Assembly (NCBI GenBank): GCA_031296355.1
Contig: JARLFX010000008.1
Location: forward strand, 1-64,000
From: Acidobacteriaceae bacterium
GTDB lineage: Bacteria; Acidobacteriota; Terriglobia; Terriglobales; Acidobacteriaceae
Direction of reading: 5' to 3'
Length of the DNA stretch: 64,000 nucleotides
Part shown: piece after piece, positions 1 through 9,040 of the stretch
Position numbering within the stretch: position 1 is the first letter of the stretch
Layout of the letters: each line of letters starts with the position of its first letter
Notes under the pieces: model-generated
What the model saw: only the letters and a program-made list of their open reading frames with translations
Database searches by the model: none
What the model was told of the DNA's origin: nothing
Translations under genes and position numbers: made by a program

Positions 1-76
1 GATCATCATCGAGATCATCGGGCACCCGCCCGCGAATGTCGTTGGCCTTGAAGCAGGAAAGGGACGAACGAGTCAT
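1..76 (-). CDS. Phosphomannomutase/phosphoglucomutase, N-terminal fragment (runs off the left edge)
   Basis: Only the first 25 codons lie in the window. The reverse complement reads from an ATG at 76 and gives MTRSSLSCFKANDIRGRVPD followed by an acidic stretch. The segment CFKANDIRGRVPD matches the conserved N-terminus of bacterial ManB/AlgC-type phosphohexomutases, which interconvert mannose-6-P and mannose-1-P (or the glucose forms) for GDP-mannose and polysaccharide precursor synthesis in the cytoplasm. A good ribosome binding site, AAAGGAAAA, lies about 5 bases before the ATG. The catalytic serine and the other domains lie outside the window, so substrate cannot be judged. Confidence 0.75.
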   Translation of the reverse strand, partial: MTRSSLSCFKANDIRGRVPDDLDDD

Positions 77-541
77 GATTGGTTTTCCTTTGAGGTCGCC
101 GCCGTGATTCCAGCGCGACCATGAACATCCTCCAGCCGATCTGTGTCATCGTCTCCATGATGACAGTTGGCTGCACCTCAAGGTATAGAAACGCAAGGCA
201 TTAGCACCGCTATCGGGTGAACTCCTCGGGCCCGGGCTCTGCTCGCCCAAAAAGTTGAAGCGAAAATCGCCTGCAAGGTTCTCAATCAAATGACCGCCTT
301 CGGCATGCCGATCTTCCGCAAGGTCGCCTGAAGCCACCGGAAATGGTTGAAATCCATCCTTTTTCGGTTTTGCGCACCAACGCCGAACGCCACAGATTGT
401 GAGGAAAAGGCCGGGTCGTTGCAACAGGTAGGAGTCGGCGCCGATCGTGTGTGGCAAAGAAGATTGTCGATTATTGATACTCAAAGATTGCCATGGCGCC
501 CACATGTGTTGAGAAGATTTTGTTGATCCCCGAACATCTCG
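77..541. other. Region without a recognisable gene, left of the transposase remnant
   Basis: This stretch separates the start of the phosphomannomutase gene from the IS630-type remnant. It must hold the promoter of the phosphomannomutase gene on the minus strand. Open frames exist on both strands but none has a recognisable motif or a convincing ribosome binding site. It may include decayed 5-prime sequence of the transposase, which I could not align by eye. Confidence 0.4.
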
Positions 542-784
542 CGCGAAGCATTCCTGCGCAATGCGAGCTACAGGGTCAAGTTCAGCTTCATGCCGGAACA
601 TGCGTCCTGGCTCAATCAGATCGGAATGTGGTTCTAGATCTTGGCGTGCAAAGTGATCCGTTGCGGCGATTTCAAGTCCAAAGCCGACCTAGTCGAGAAT
701 ATTAAGCATTTTATCGACCATTTCAGCCAGACCACGGCCAAGCCTTTCCGCTGGACCGTGACTGGAAAGCCGCTCACGACCTGA
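542..784 (+). pseudogene. IS630-family transposase, C-terminal remnant with in-frame stop
   Basis: Read from 542 the frame contains FMPEHASWLNQIGMWF, then a TAG stop at 635-637, then an intact continuation with the features ILACKVIRCGDF, DHFSQTTAKPFRWT and a final TGA at 782-784. This is the conserved C-terminal end of IS630-type DDE transposases, in which HASWLNQIE-WFSIL and a terminal AKPF-W-GRPL segment are typical. The stop replaces the serine codon expected after WF. The N-terminal two thirds, including the first catalytic aspartates, are not recognisable. The element is therefore dead. It sits between the phosphomannomutase gene and metK and marks past rearrangement here. Confidence 0.75.
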
Positions 785-827
785 TGGGGTCTCCTGTTCT
801 CCGACAGGCCGCGCAAATGTTCCGACG

Positions 828-853
828 CTAACGGACCGTACCCGCTCCGTTAG
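828..853. repeat. Inverted repeat downstream of metK
   Basis: CTAACGGA at 828-835 is the exact reverse complement of TCCGTTAG at 846-853, with a 10-base loop. It lies 21 bases beyond the metK stop codon and could form a transcript-end hairpin for metK. No run of T follows on the minus strand, so a classical intrinsic terminator is not supported. It could instead be an end of the degraded IS element. Confidence 0.4.
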
Positions 854-874
854 GCCGCAACCCTAGCTTATTAT

Positions 875-2164
875 TTAGTTTTGTGTTCCGTCTTCGAGAC
901 GTTGGTGGGTATGACGCGGCTGCGACGGAACACCAGCATCCGCGCGAAGGGCGTCCGCCTTGTCCGTTCGTTCCCAAGTGAACGCCGTGAACGTTTCCGC
1001 CCGCCGCTCCTTCTTGCCCGTGCTGGAGTCGTCGAATTCGTACGTCATTTCTATGGGAGTCCGTCCGAAATGACCATACGCTGCAGTTGCCTGATACATC
1101 GGATGCAGCAGGTCGAGCATGCGCGTGATGCCGTACGGCCGCAGGTCAAAGTGTTTACGCACCAGCTGCTCGATTTTCTTGTCCGGGATCTTGCCGGTGC
1201 CGAACGTCGTTACGTAGACCGAGGTCGGTTGGGCCACCCCAATGGCGTAGCTGATCTGAATCTCGCAGCGATCGGCGAGGCCCGCCGCGACGACGTTCTT
1301 GGCAACGTAGCGTGCCACATACGCCGCAGAACGATCGACCTTTGTCGGGTCTTTGCCCGAGAACGCGCCACCACCATGACGAGCGTACCCACCATAGGTA
1401 TCGACGATGATTTTCCGGCCTGTCAAGCCACAATCGCCAACCGGACCGCCGGTGGTAAAGTTGCCCGTTGGATTAATATGGATGGCATCATTCGAGCAAT
1501 GTGAGAGCCAAGCAGTGGGCAAAACCGGTTTGATGATGGTTTCCATGACGCCCTCGCGCAGATCCGCGGTCGAGACTCCCGGGTCGTGCTGAGTCGACAA
1601 CACCAGGGCGTCAACACCGACGGGCTTACCGCTAATGTACTGGAGTGTGACCTGGGACTTTGCATCAGGGCGAAGCCATGGCAGAATTCCACTCTTTCGC
1701 ACTTCCGCCTGTCGTTCGACCAAGCGGTGCGCGAAACAAATCGGTGCCGGCATGAGCACGTCCGTCTCATTACTGGCGTATCCGAACATCATCCCTTGGT
1801 CACCGGCCCCCTGGTCCTCGGGTTTGGCGCGATCCACCCCCATCGCGATATCCACAGACTGCTTGCCGATGATGTTGAGGACGCCACAGGTGTTGCCGTC
1901 GAAGCCAAGCATCGATGAGTCGTAACCGATGTCCGTGATAACTTTCCGCACAAGCTCCTCGAGGTCCACCCAGGCCGAGGTCGTAACCTCACCAGCGAGA
2001 ACCGCGATGCCAGTCTTCACCAGTGTCTCACATGCCACACGCGCATACTTGTCGCGTGCGATTATGGCATCCAACACTGCATCCGAAATCTGGTCTGCCA
2101 TCTTGTCCGGATGACCCGCCGACACCGACTCTGAGGTGAACACGTACTCGTCGATCGTAGACAT
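875..2164 (-). CDS. metK: S-adenosylmethionine synthetase (MetK)
   Basis: MetK makes S-adenosylmethionine from methionine and ATP, the methyl donor for the three sugar or lipid methyltransferases in this window. I start it at the ATG at 2164 ([20 protein letters not shown]), giving 429 residues; the frame is open further upstream but homology begins here. GHPDK near residue 17, [12 protein letters not shown], and [19 protein letters not shown] are all intact, as expected for an active enzyme. The sequence follows the gamma/betaproteobacterial form ([13 protein letters not shown]) and not the VCDRISDEIVD form I recall for many alphaproteobacteria. Relative to the ~384-residue E. coli enzyme, there is an insertion between GHFGR and [12 protein letters not shown] and a C-terminal tail of about 20 residues. 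Confidence 0.97.
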   Translation of the reverse strand: MSTIDEYVFTSESVSAGHPDKMADQISDAVLDAIIARDKYARVACETLVKTGIAVLAGEVTTSAWVDLEELVRKVITDIGYDSSMLGFDGNTCGVLNIIGKQSVDIAMGVDRAKPEDQGAGDQGMMFGYASNETDVLMPAPICFAHRLVERQAEVRKSGILPWLRPDAKSQVTLQYISGKPVGVDALVLSTQHDPGVSTADLREGVMETIIKPVLPTAWLSHCSNDAIHINPTGNFTTGGPVGDCGLTGRKIIVDTYGGYARHGGGAFSGKDPTKVDRSAAYVARYVAKNVVAAGLADRCEIQISYAIGVAQPTSVYVTTFGTGKIPDKKIEQLVRKHFDLRPYGITRMLDLLHPMYQATAAYGHFGRTPIEMTYEFDDSSTGKKERRAETFTAFTWERTDKADALRADAGVPSQPRHTHQRLEDGTQN

Positions 2165-2590
2165 GAGTGTCTCCCAATTGATTTTAAGGCTGGATAAAGG
2201 GGATCGCCATCCCACCGGATTGCCGAACATTCGACGATCAGGGGGGCGTCACGGGTGTTGGCACCCACCCTGCCTGCCTGCCTGCCTAGCCTTGCACGGC
2301 ATTGTCGCGGTAGATGAGCTTGTTGGTGCCGTCAAAATAGGGGTATTCTCCTTTCTTCATCGGCTCGGAAGCGCCACTGAGAGCTGTGAAGATTTCCCCT
2401 CCGCGAACCAGCTTCAATATCGCTCGCCTCATTCCCCAGGAAAACTGCGCATGCCATCTACGAACAGAGTCTAACCCGCGGGTACCGAACCAATTGTGGG
2501 CGTCCGGCCACCAACGTCCGATGCAGGGCCTCAACGCCGATGGCAGTTTCTGTTGAGCGGGGAAAGCGTGTACCCGCAGTCGAGGTCCGA
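2165..2590. other. metK leader region with CCTG tandem repeat and short hairpin
   Basis: This is the upstream region of metK, which is on the minus strand. It contains four tandem CCTG units at 2269-2287 and a small hairpin (GGGTG 2253-2257, CACCC 2262-2266). I looked for conserved cores of SAM-II and SAH riboswitches and did not recognise one. A minus-strand open frame (2286-2534) ends in a 24-residue tail, MKKGEYPYFDGTNKLIYRDN plus four residues, that has no family I know. I do not call it a gene. Confidence 0.35.
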
Positions 2591-3235
2591 TCAGGGCTTC
2601 GTAGCGGTCGAAACATCATCGTGACCTTTAGTGCCAATCATCGTAATAAAAGTATAGGGAACTCGCGATATATTGTGATCAATACTGACATTAAGCGTCC
2701 GAAAATGCGGTAAAAGAAGCGCGCGATAGGTATCCTCATCGCGAACATATCTACCTCGATCCCCATCAATTAGCCATTTTGCTATTATATTTTGCCCGTG
2801 AACATAGCAAGCATCAAACGTAAAAAGGCGCCCACCTGGCTTAAGTGCTTTCAAAGCAAGTTGACCAAGTTCACCGACTTGCTCATCTGTCATATGGTGA
2901 AGAACACCATTCAACATGATGACATCCGGTGGCGTTTCTTTCGCAACGGCTGCTTCGTCAAAATACCCAGACTCAAAGCGGCCAAATGTCCCGAATTTTC
3001 TCGTTGCGTAACGAATATATGATTCGTTCGGTTCATAACCAACATATGTGACTGTACGAGGTAAATGTTTTACTATAAAGCCTGGACCACAACCGATATC
3101 GAGAATTTTTTCGCTACCCGCCAACGGAAGATATGACGAAATCGCTTTGAGGCGGGCGCCAAAAAAACCTCCCACCTCTTGATAGAACTGATAAACCCCG
3201 GGTATTGCAAGAATATCCCTGATTTCCATAAACAT
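2591..3235 (-). CDS. Class I SAM-dependent methyltransferase
   Basis: 214 residues. A Rossmann-fold methyltransferase: motif I is ILDIGCGPG at about residues 44-52, an acidic residue after VGYEP lies at the end of strand beta2, and LNGVLHHMTDEQ is a typical motif II/post-II segment. The substrate is unknown; the neighbourhood suggests a sugar, lipid-linked glycan or aminoglycan precursor. The ATG at 3235 is preceded by AGGGG at good spacing and is preferred over a second ATG two codons later. It is the last gene of a minus-strand run (GtrB-like, methyltransferase, membrane fusion protein, this gene), separated from its upstream neighbour by 212 AT-rich bases. Confidence 0.85.
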   Translation of the reverse strand: MFMEIRDILAIPGVYQFYQEVGGFFGARLKAISSYLPLAGSEKILDIGCGPGFIVKHLPRTVTYVGYEPNESYIRYATRKFGTFGRFESGYFDEAAVAKETPPDVIMLNGVLHHMTDEQVGELGQLALKALKPGGRLFTFDACYVHGQNIIAKWLIDGDRGRYVRDEDTYRALLLPHFRTLNVSIDHNISRVPYTFITMIGTKGHDDVSTATKP

Positions 3236-3447
3236 TATCCCCTAAATATCTGTATCAATTCCTACGTGACAACATCACTCGAAAAGAGTGATGTTGTCAG
3301 GCGTAAATCGTTACCAGTTAGGACCTCAAATTTTAGTGACTCGATCGAACATCTTATCACCTCAACCAGATTTACGATCAACCCACTCCTCCCCCACCAC
3401 GATAAAGGGCGCAATTCGGTTCTGGCGATAAAATTCCAGGAAATAAT

Positions 3448-6400
3448 CTACGCACGAAAAACCCAACCGTCAAGTGCCAGAAGAGTAAGAATAGGAACCG
3501 CGATGACACCAGCCATAATTCCAAAAACATAGTGAAGGCCCAAGACCGCTACGCAGACATCCATAACGACAACCGATGTCACGAGACCAGCGACAAAGAT
3601 GATAAAGAAACGATACATCTCCACATGGGGGTTACCTTCGGACCGGAAAGTGAATCGCCGATGCGCGATGAATGCGAACGGGAATACCACCATATAGCCG
3701 ATGATACTTGCCAGATGGGCGGAGAGTTGCAGCCAGGAAGCACATGCGGCTGTCGCCACGGCATAGACAATCCCGTTCATGACGCCGACAAGGCTAAAGC
3801 GCGAAATCTTCGCGATCATCGGCGTGAAAAGAGATAACCCTGAACGGTTCGCACCGACGTGAACCGAAACAGACCGGTGCGACAGCAATAGCCTGCGCAA
3901 AGGCCCCAGTCCCGATCGCCCGACCGCGTGAGCCAGGAGCGAGGCCACCAATGCCACGCCGAAAATCGCCTGGATGACCCAGAACAAGCTCAGGAGCCAA
4001 CGCCGATAAACAACTGAAATTGTATGGTGGCCGGCCGGAACCTTAATAATCTGAAGACCGTCTCTATCTTGTGGCGCGATTTCCTGGTCATCGAGATAAT
4101 AATGGAGCTGCGGGTTGTGCCACATCTGATACGCCGCTTCGACCTCCTCGCTTGTCTCCAGCGAAAGATTGATAAAATTGGCGTTGTTGGTTTCGAGCTT
4201 GGCCAGGTGCAACGGCGTTGGTGACTCCGGCACGGGTCCGGTGGCGTCGGCATGGGATTCAGCCTGAAAGACCTCCACCGCCGCGAGGCTGAGATACGAC
4301 TTACTCGGACTCTCCTTGCCCCCGAGCTGGAGCCTGACATAACGTCCCCGCAGGTTCGGCGCGGAGACGGTTGAACTCGTCACGGTATTCACAATCGGCC
4401 GGCGAAAGACGGTGGGATCAGCCAGCAAAGATGCCGCTGTTGCGTCGTCTGGAAACGGCTTTTCCGAGACGAAGACCCAATAATCGCGCAGTCTGTCGGC
4501 ACAGCAGTCTGTCCGGCCCCAAATGCGAATCTCATCGATGGCTTGGCTGGAGCCAAGATCCAATTCAAACCAGGCGTTCGGGTCGGCCTGTGTATGCGTT
4601 ACGGTTCCGTCAAGAAAATTTCCGTCTCTCTTGCCCGCGACAGCCCGCTCCGCACCGGCCTTCTCGTAGGTGCTGCTCTGGCGCGCCGGAACGTTGAGGG
4701 CGATATTCCTGAAATGACCCGCCCTGTCGATGCGAAAATAGCCATTGTCGAAGAGCTGCCCCGCAGCCGGAAACTGGCGCAACGGCAGCACCACGACGTC
4801 ACCCGCAAGATGAAGACCACCATCGGCCTTCTGTTCATCGATCAGATCCGCCTGCCGAAGGCGTTCGACGTCGGCTTCGCGGGCAATCACGAAGTCGCCG
4901 CCGGTGGCCTGGATCCAGCTCCAGTCGGGAAATAGCGCGTATTTGTCATCGACAGCCATACGTTGTATATACCCCGCAGGTGCTGATAGGTAGTAATTGA
5001 ATCCACCGTAGGAGGAAAGCGTTACCGAATTTAACACATTATAGGGAAATGATCGTGGGAATATCCCAATACCCTGCACACGCCACAACGGTGTGAGATC
5101 GGCATATTTGATTATGGCTTTATCGGAACGCTGCCTCATGTAGGTGGCCACCCTATCTTGCACGGCCCGATCAAGCAAATTGGGTTCCTCGACGATCTTG
5201 CTTTCAAGCCGATTGGATCCGTGCGAGTACCGAAACATCATATTCAACGTCGGCAGACAGACCAAAATAATTGCAGCAGCCTGTCGAAAACGACAGCCAG
5301 GAACGATCAGTGACAGCGCAAATAGAGTACACAACATCATATCAAAAATAAAAAAATTGTTTAACCCAAGTTCATCGGCATATGCTGCGTCTCTGCGCAC
5401 AAACAACGACACCAAAAGAGTTAGGGAAAAAAGCAGCAATGTCGTGATTCGAAAGAGAACTGTCGTCGTAACAAATGACAACTTATTTAATATTATTGCT
5501 AAGATCACGGCCAACAAAAAATTAGCAGGCATTAAAAATCGTTGATAAATGTGCATTTTGCCGAGTTGTGGTACAAGATAAAAGACAAGATCGCTGACAG
5601 CGCTAAACGGACCATAGATAGAAAGCACCGTAGCACTGTAAAGAACTGCACAGAATTTAACTATCGCCCATTCACGCTCGGATAATGCTCGCGAAATTTC
5701 AGGAGATAACACAAATAGAAACACCATCAATAACGGAATAAGTCCCCATTGGACGCTAGTTTCTGAGAACACACCAGGAACAACAAAATTGAAAGACAAA
5801 ATTCGTAAAATACTTTCTGGCGCTTCAGAGAACTCGTGAGCGCTATAAAAAAGTGAAGCCCAATTCGCAGAGAAAGATGATTTTTGGTCATTATACAGTG
5901 AGATAAGAAATGGAGAAACGATTACAGCACCGAAAACAAATGGTATCATGCAATGTAATGCAGATGCTATCCCAATCCTATAGGAATGAGAGTTATCATC
6001 AAAATTACAATAAACACTATACGCTATAACGGAAATAGAAGCGAGAAGCACAGTAGAAAGAGCAACGGGAATATAGCCGCCAAGAAAAACTAATACAATA
6101 GGAGCCGTCGCGATCGGCAAATAGTGTAATGACCGTTCCTGACAAAATCGAAGTGCAGCGTATATGCACCATGGCAAGGGCATAACGCAGAAAAAATACT
6201 CCGGCTCACCGAGATTAGAAATCATGGGAACACCGAAGGTGAAGAACACAGCGCCAAACGTCGCGATGCCGAACGACATATTAAAAAATCTCTGAAGCAG
6301 ACGAATAGAGAAATAACAACCGGCGACGTTGTAAAAATAGAGGATACTCACGATAACACGTCCGATTGTCTCTGCAGACGGTGGTGAAAAGAATGCTGAA

Positions 6401-6726
6401 ATGATAGAATACAATACAAAAAGCGGATGAACCGCGAACATATTGGGAATCGTCGTGAATATACCACTGCCATTGAAATTTGAAAAATCTAGTGCAACAA
6501 AATGAAATGCGGAATAGAGTTGTTGCAACTTTTCCGTTGATGGCCAATAAAAACTCAACACATCGCCTGCGTAAAGAAATCCCGCGTTGCGCGAGTGCTC
6601 TATGAGACTTGGTAAATAGTATATAGTGGCTGCAGTAACTGAAACGAGGAAGGCGCAATGACAAGAAATGAAATCGATGATGCGAACGACACACCGCGAT
6701 AAATGGAGAAGCAATCTATCTATCAT
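3448..6726 (-). CDS. Large membrane protein: YfhO-like region, F5/8 type C domain, C-terminal GtrA domain
   Basis: 1092 residues from the ATG at 6726, which has AGAGAG upstream; the frame extends further but without support. Residues about 20-530 are many hydrophobic segments with a GDVLSFYWPSTEKL loop and HPLFVLYSI, resembling the YfhO/GT-C type of polytopic membrane glycosyltransferase. A soluble part follows. Residues about 674-820 match an F5/8 type C (discoidin) carbohydrate-binding domain (NIALNVPARQSS, WFELDLGSSQAIDEIRIWGR, YVRLQLGG). Residues about 973-1090 are a GtrA domain with four membrane helices (FSLVGVMNGIVYAVATA, FAFIAHRRFTFRSEG). GtrA proteins are thought to flip polyprenyl-phosphate-linked sugars. 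The GtrB-like gene lies just upstream, so this one chain may combine flippase and transferase for a glycan decoration. DNA composition changes sharply within the gene: AT-rich for the N-terminal half, GC-rich for the rest. Confidence 0.85.
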   Translation of the reverse strand: MIDRLLLHLSRCVVRIIDFISCHCAFLVSVTAATIYYLPSLIEHSRNAGFLYAGDVLSFYWPSTEKLQQLYSAFHFVALDFSNFNGSGIFTTIPNMFAVHPLFVLYSIISAFFSPPSAETIGRVIVSILYFYNVAGCYFSIRLLQRFFNMSFGIATFGAVFFTFGVPMISNLGEPEYFFCVMPLPWCIYAALRFCQERSLHYLPIATAPIVLVFLGGYIPVALSTVLLASISVIAYSVYCNFDDNSHSYRIGIASALHCMIPFVFGAVIVSPFLISLYNDQKSSFSANWASLFYSAHEFSEAPESILRILSFNFVVPGVFSETSVQWGLIPLLMVFLFVLSPEISRALSEREWAIVKFCAVLYSATVLSIYGPFSAVSDLVFYLVPQLGKMHIYQRFLMPANFLLAVILAIILNKLSFVTTTVLFRITTLLLFSLTLLVSLFVRRDAAYADELGLNNFFIFDMMLCTLFALSLIVPGCRFRQAAAIILVCLPTLNMMFRYSHGSNRLESKIVEEPNLLDRAVQDRVATYMRQRSDKAIIKYADLTPLWRVQGIGIFPRSFPYNVLNSVTLSSYGGFNYYLSAPAGYIQRMAVDDKYALFPDWSWIQATGGDFVIAREADVERLRQADLIDEQKADGGLHLAGDVVVLPLRQFPAAGQLFDNGYFRIDRAGHFRNIALNVPARQSSTYEKAGAERAVAGKRDGNFLDGTVTHTQADPNAWFELDLGSSQAIDEIRIWGRTDCCADRLRDYWVFVSEKPFPDDATAASLLADPTVFRRPIVNTVTSSTVSAPNLRGRYVRLQLGGKESPSKSYLSLAAVEVFQAESHADATGPVPESPTPLHLAKLETNNANFINLSLETSEEVEAAYQMWHNPQLHYYLDDQEIAPQDRDGLQIIKVPAGHHTISVVYRRWLLSLFWVIQAIFGVALVASLLAHAVGRSGLGPLRRLLLSHRSVSVHVGANRSGLSLFTPMIAKISRFSLVGVMNGIVYAVATAACASWLQLSAHLASIIGYMVVFPFAFIAHRRFTFRSEGNPHVEMYRFFIIFVAGLVTSVVVMDVCVAVLGLHYVFGIMAGVIAVPILTLLALDGWVFRA

Positions 6727-7003
6727 TAAATTCTCTCTGACTAGCATAACGATCATTACCATAGGCACAACAATGCTGATGACGCCAACGCAGGCTGCGT
6801 CCGGCCGATGGTTGGCGAACGGCGATGATAAAGCAAGCGATTTTTCTTTGGCACATCGAGGTGCGAGCAGCAGAAGATAGCTTAGTCCGATTCCACCGAC
6901 CTCCACCTCACATCGGAAGATGGGAGTGTTGACGTGACGCACCGCCGCGGCTGTGTCTGCCAGACCAATGGCAGCAAAGCGACCGAGTGACAACGCTGGG
7001 CGA

Positions 7004-7738
7004 TTACACGGGGCTCCGCGCCGTCATACGGTATTGCGCGCCGAAACAAAGCCAGCCCAGGTGCTGTTCGAGGGGGCGTAGCGGCCTGAGAATGGCGGGG
7101 AAAAACAGGCGATAATCCACGCGGGCGTGCCCCCAGCCACTGGTTGTTGCCCTGTGACGCATGATGCCCCCTCTAATCAATCGGGCATTGACGTCTAATG
7201 GACACGTATTGACGGCATGAAGGGTTAGCGGATTCAGGGGGTTGTGCTCATAAATTGCTAAAAGACCATTGGGTCGCGTGATACGTCGAAGCTCCGTGAG
7301 CCAATGCTGATGCTGCTTGTGCGGAATGTGATGAAATACGCAGGCCGAAAACACGATATCCTGGCTATGGGACGCCAATGGAATCTCTTCATCAAGAAGT
7401 AAATAGCTCTCATCGCCGACAAATCGACGCTGCGAAATGTCGATACTACGCGCGGAAACATCGGCGCACGTGATTTTACTCCCCGAAAAATATTTTCGAA
7501 AATGTGGTATGGAATTGCCAATTCCGCTACCAAAATCAAGGATTCGATCTACTGCGAAACCCTTCTTCCGTGCCAGCATTGAAAGATCGGCGATTTTATA
7601 TTCCGCAAAATATTCAGGTCCCTCGCCAGTGATCGCGACGTTAACTTTATGCAAATCATGGTATTCATCTGCCAGCAAATCAAATTCAGCACGCAAGATA
7701 TTTTCTTTGACATGTGAATCGAGCGATCCGGTTTCCAT
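7004..7738 (-). CDS. Class I SAM-dependent methyltransferase
   Basis: 244 residues from the ATG at 7738, chosen because AAAGGAG lies just upstream; an earlier start in the same frame would overlap the GtrB gene. Motif I is ILDFGSGIGNS near residues 66-76, followed by CADVSARSIDISQRRF, and SACVFHHIPHKQHQHW is the segment normally next to the active site. A hydrophobic stretch ends the protein (LFFPAILRPLRPLEQHLGWL). It starts 13 bases after the GtrB-like gene, so the two are almost certainly cotranscribed. The family is that of sugar or lipid-linked methyltransferases in surface glycan clusters; the substrate cannot be told from sequence. Confidence 0.85.
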   Translation of the reverse strand: METGSLDSHVKENILRAEFDLLADEYHDLHKVNVAITGEGPEYFAEYKIADLSMLARKKGFAVDRILDFGSGIGNSIPHFRKYFSGSKITCADVSARSIDISQRRFVGDESYLLLDEEIPLASHSQDIVFSACVFHHIPHKQHQHWLTELRRITRPNGLLAIYEHNPLNPLTLHAVNTCPLDVNARLIRGGIMRHRATTSGWGHARVDYRLFFPAILRPLRPLEQHLGWLCFGAQYRMTARSPV

Positions 7739-7751
7739 GACAAGTCTCCTT

Positions 7752-8714
7752 TCACGATGCGGTGAGATCAGCTGATAGATCGGGTGACGAAACAATTTCC
7801 TGAATGATATAAAGCGGGCGTCCCTTTACCTCGATGTAAACCCGCCCAAGATACTCGCCAATGACACCGATTATGAGCATTTGCCCACTTCCCAGGGCAA
7901 GGACAATGACGGCGAGAGATGCCCAGCCTTCGATCGTGTTGCCCACGAAATATTCGGCCAGAACATATATAAGCATCATCATCGTGGCCGCACTGCAGAA
8001 AAATCCGGCGTAGGTAGCCAGGTGCAGGGGACGAACTGAAAAACCTGTAATGGCATCAATGGCAAGTTTTACCATCTTGGAAAGAGGATACTTGCTTTCT
8101 CCTGCAAAACGGGCGGCACGCTCATAAGGTAAAGCCACCTGCCGGAGCCCAATCCAACTTACCATGCCGCGAATAAAACGATGATGCTCTGGCATGCTAT
8201 TAAGCAGATCGACAGTACGACGACTCATCAAGCGGTAATCGCCCGTATCGGCCGGAATTTTGATGTCGACCATTCTTTCAAGCAGTCGGTAAAAAACATG
8301 AGCGGAGGCCTTCTTAAATAATGTCTCACCATCACGCTGAATACGTGAGCCAAATACAACGTCGTATCCCTCATCCATGCGAACCATCATTTGTGACAGC
8401 AATTCCGGTGGATCCTGCAAGTCAGCATCGAGGACAAAAACGCGTTCCCCTCGACACATTTTAAGCCCTGCGGAGAGTGCGAGTTGATGACCGTAATTAC
8501 GCGATAGGTTGATGGCAACAACATGTTTATCAGTGGCGAAAAGCTCGTTCATGATTTTCCATGTTGAATCTCGCGATCCATCGTTTATGAGCACCAGCTC
8601 GTAAGAGTCACCAACGCATGCATGGCAAATACTGGAAACACGACGGTGAAGTTCATGGATCCCGGCCTCTTCATTATAGCAAGGAACCACGACCGACAAA
8701 TTCAGTCCTGGCAT
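7752..8714 (-). CDS. gtrB: Polyprenyl-phosphate glycosyltransferase, GtrB/DPM1-like (GT2)
   Basis: 320 residues. It begins with VVPCYNEEAGIHELHRRV and has the DxD-type metal site VLDADLQDPPELL at about residues 94-106. The QRDGETLFKKASAHVFYRLL segment and two C-terminal membrane helices (LATYAGFFCSAATMMMLIYV and a second) are typical of GtrB/ArnC/DPM1 enzymes. These transfer a sugar from a nucleotide donor to undecaprenyl phosphate at the inner membrane. A GtrA domain is encoded two genes downstream, so the GtrA/GtrB pair is present. A minus-strand promoter (TTGAAA, 17 bases, TATAAG) sits about 30 bases before the ATG, making this the first gene of the 8.7-2.6 kb unit. Confidence 0.92.
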   Translation of the reverse strand: MPGLNLSVVVPCYNEEAGIHELHRRVSSICHACVGDSYELVLINDGSRDSTWKIMNELFATDKHVVAINLSRNYGHQLALSAGLKMCRGERVFVLDADLQDPPELLSQMMVRMDEGYDVVFGSRIQRDGETLFKKASAHVFYRLLERMVDIKIPADTGDYRLMSRRTVDLLNSMPEHHRFIRGMVSWIGLRQVALPYERAARFAGESKYPLSKMVKLAIDAITGFSVRPLHLATYAGFFCSAATMMMLIYVLAEYFVGNTIEGWASLAVIVLALGSGQMLIIGVIGEYLGRVYIEVKGRPLYIIQEIVSSPDLSADLTAS

Positions 8715-8744
8715 TTTATAATTCCCATATCAGAGACGGATTTT

Positions 8745-8773
8745 CTTATACTGGACGTTGAAAGCGTTTTCAA
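8745..8773 (-). promoter_or_regulatory. Sigma70-like promoter for the gtrB unit
   Basis: On the minus strand TTGAAA (8768-8773) and TATAAG (8745-8750) are separated by exactly 17 bases. The predicted transcript start falls about 24 bases before the gtrB ATG, leaving room for the GGGA ribosome site. This is a near-consensus housekeeping arrangement. It is inferred from sequence only. Confidence 0.6.
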
Positions 8774-9040
8774 CAGATGCAGGCGAGATGAATAAGGTTA
8801 TCGCACCCGGGCTACAACAGCCATAAGGAATTGCCTGTTTGCCAGGGGAAATGTCGGCTTGGCGCCAATCGAGGCGTGGCTTGTCATTCGGTGCGGTTTT
8901 CCGTGGCCGCGGCAAATCTGACAAAAGCGTTCCCATCGTCCTGCGGGTCAGCTATTGCAACACTCTGCCTTATCGCCGTGAACCAGGCGACTGCGATGGT
9001 CGCACGAGCAACAGTATCCCGTGAAGGAGTGCTACGGATC

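Noticed and set aside
2165..2400. Possible SAM or SAH riboswitch before metK
   Set aside because: I could not match the conserved cores of SAM-II or SAH riboswitches by eye; a covariance-model scan would be needed.
2286..2534. 82-codon minus-strand frame upstream of metK
   Set aside because: No family, no ribosome site at either possible start, and it lies in the metK leader; only its last 24 residues look protein-like.
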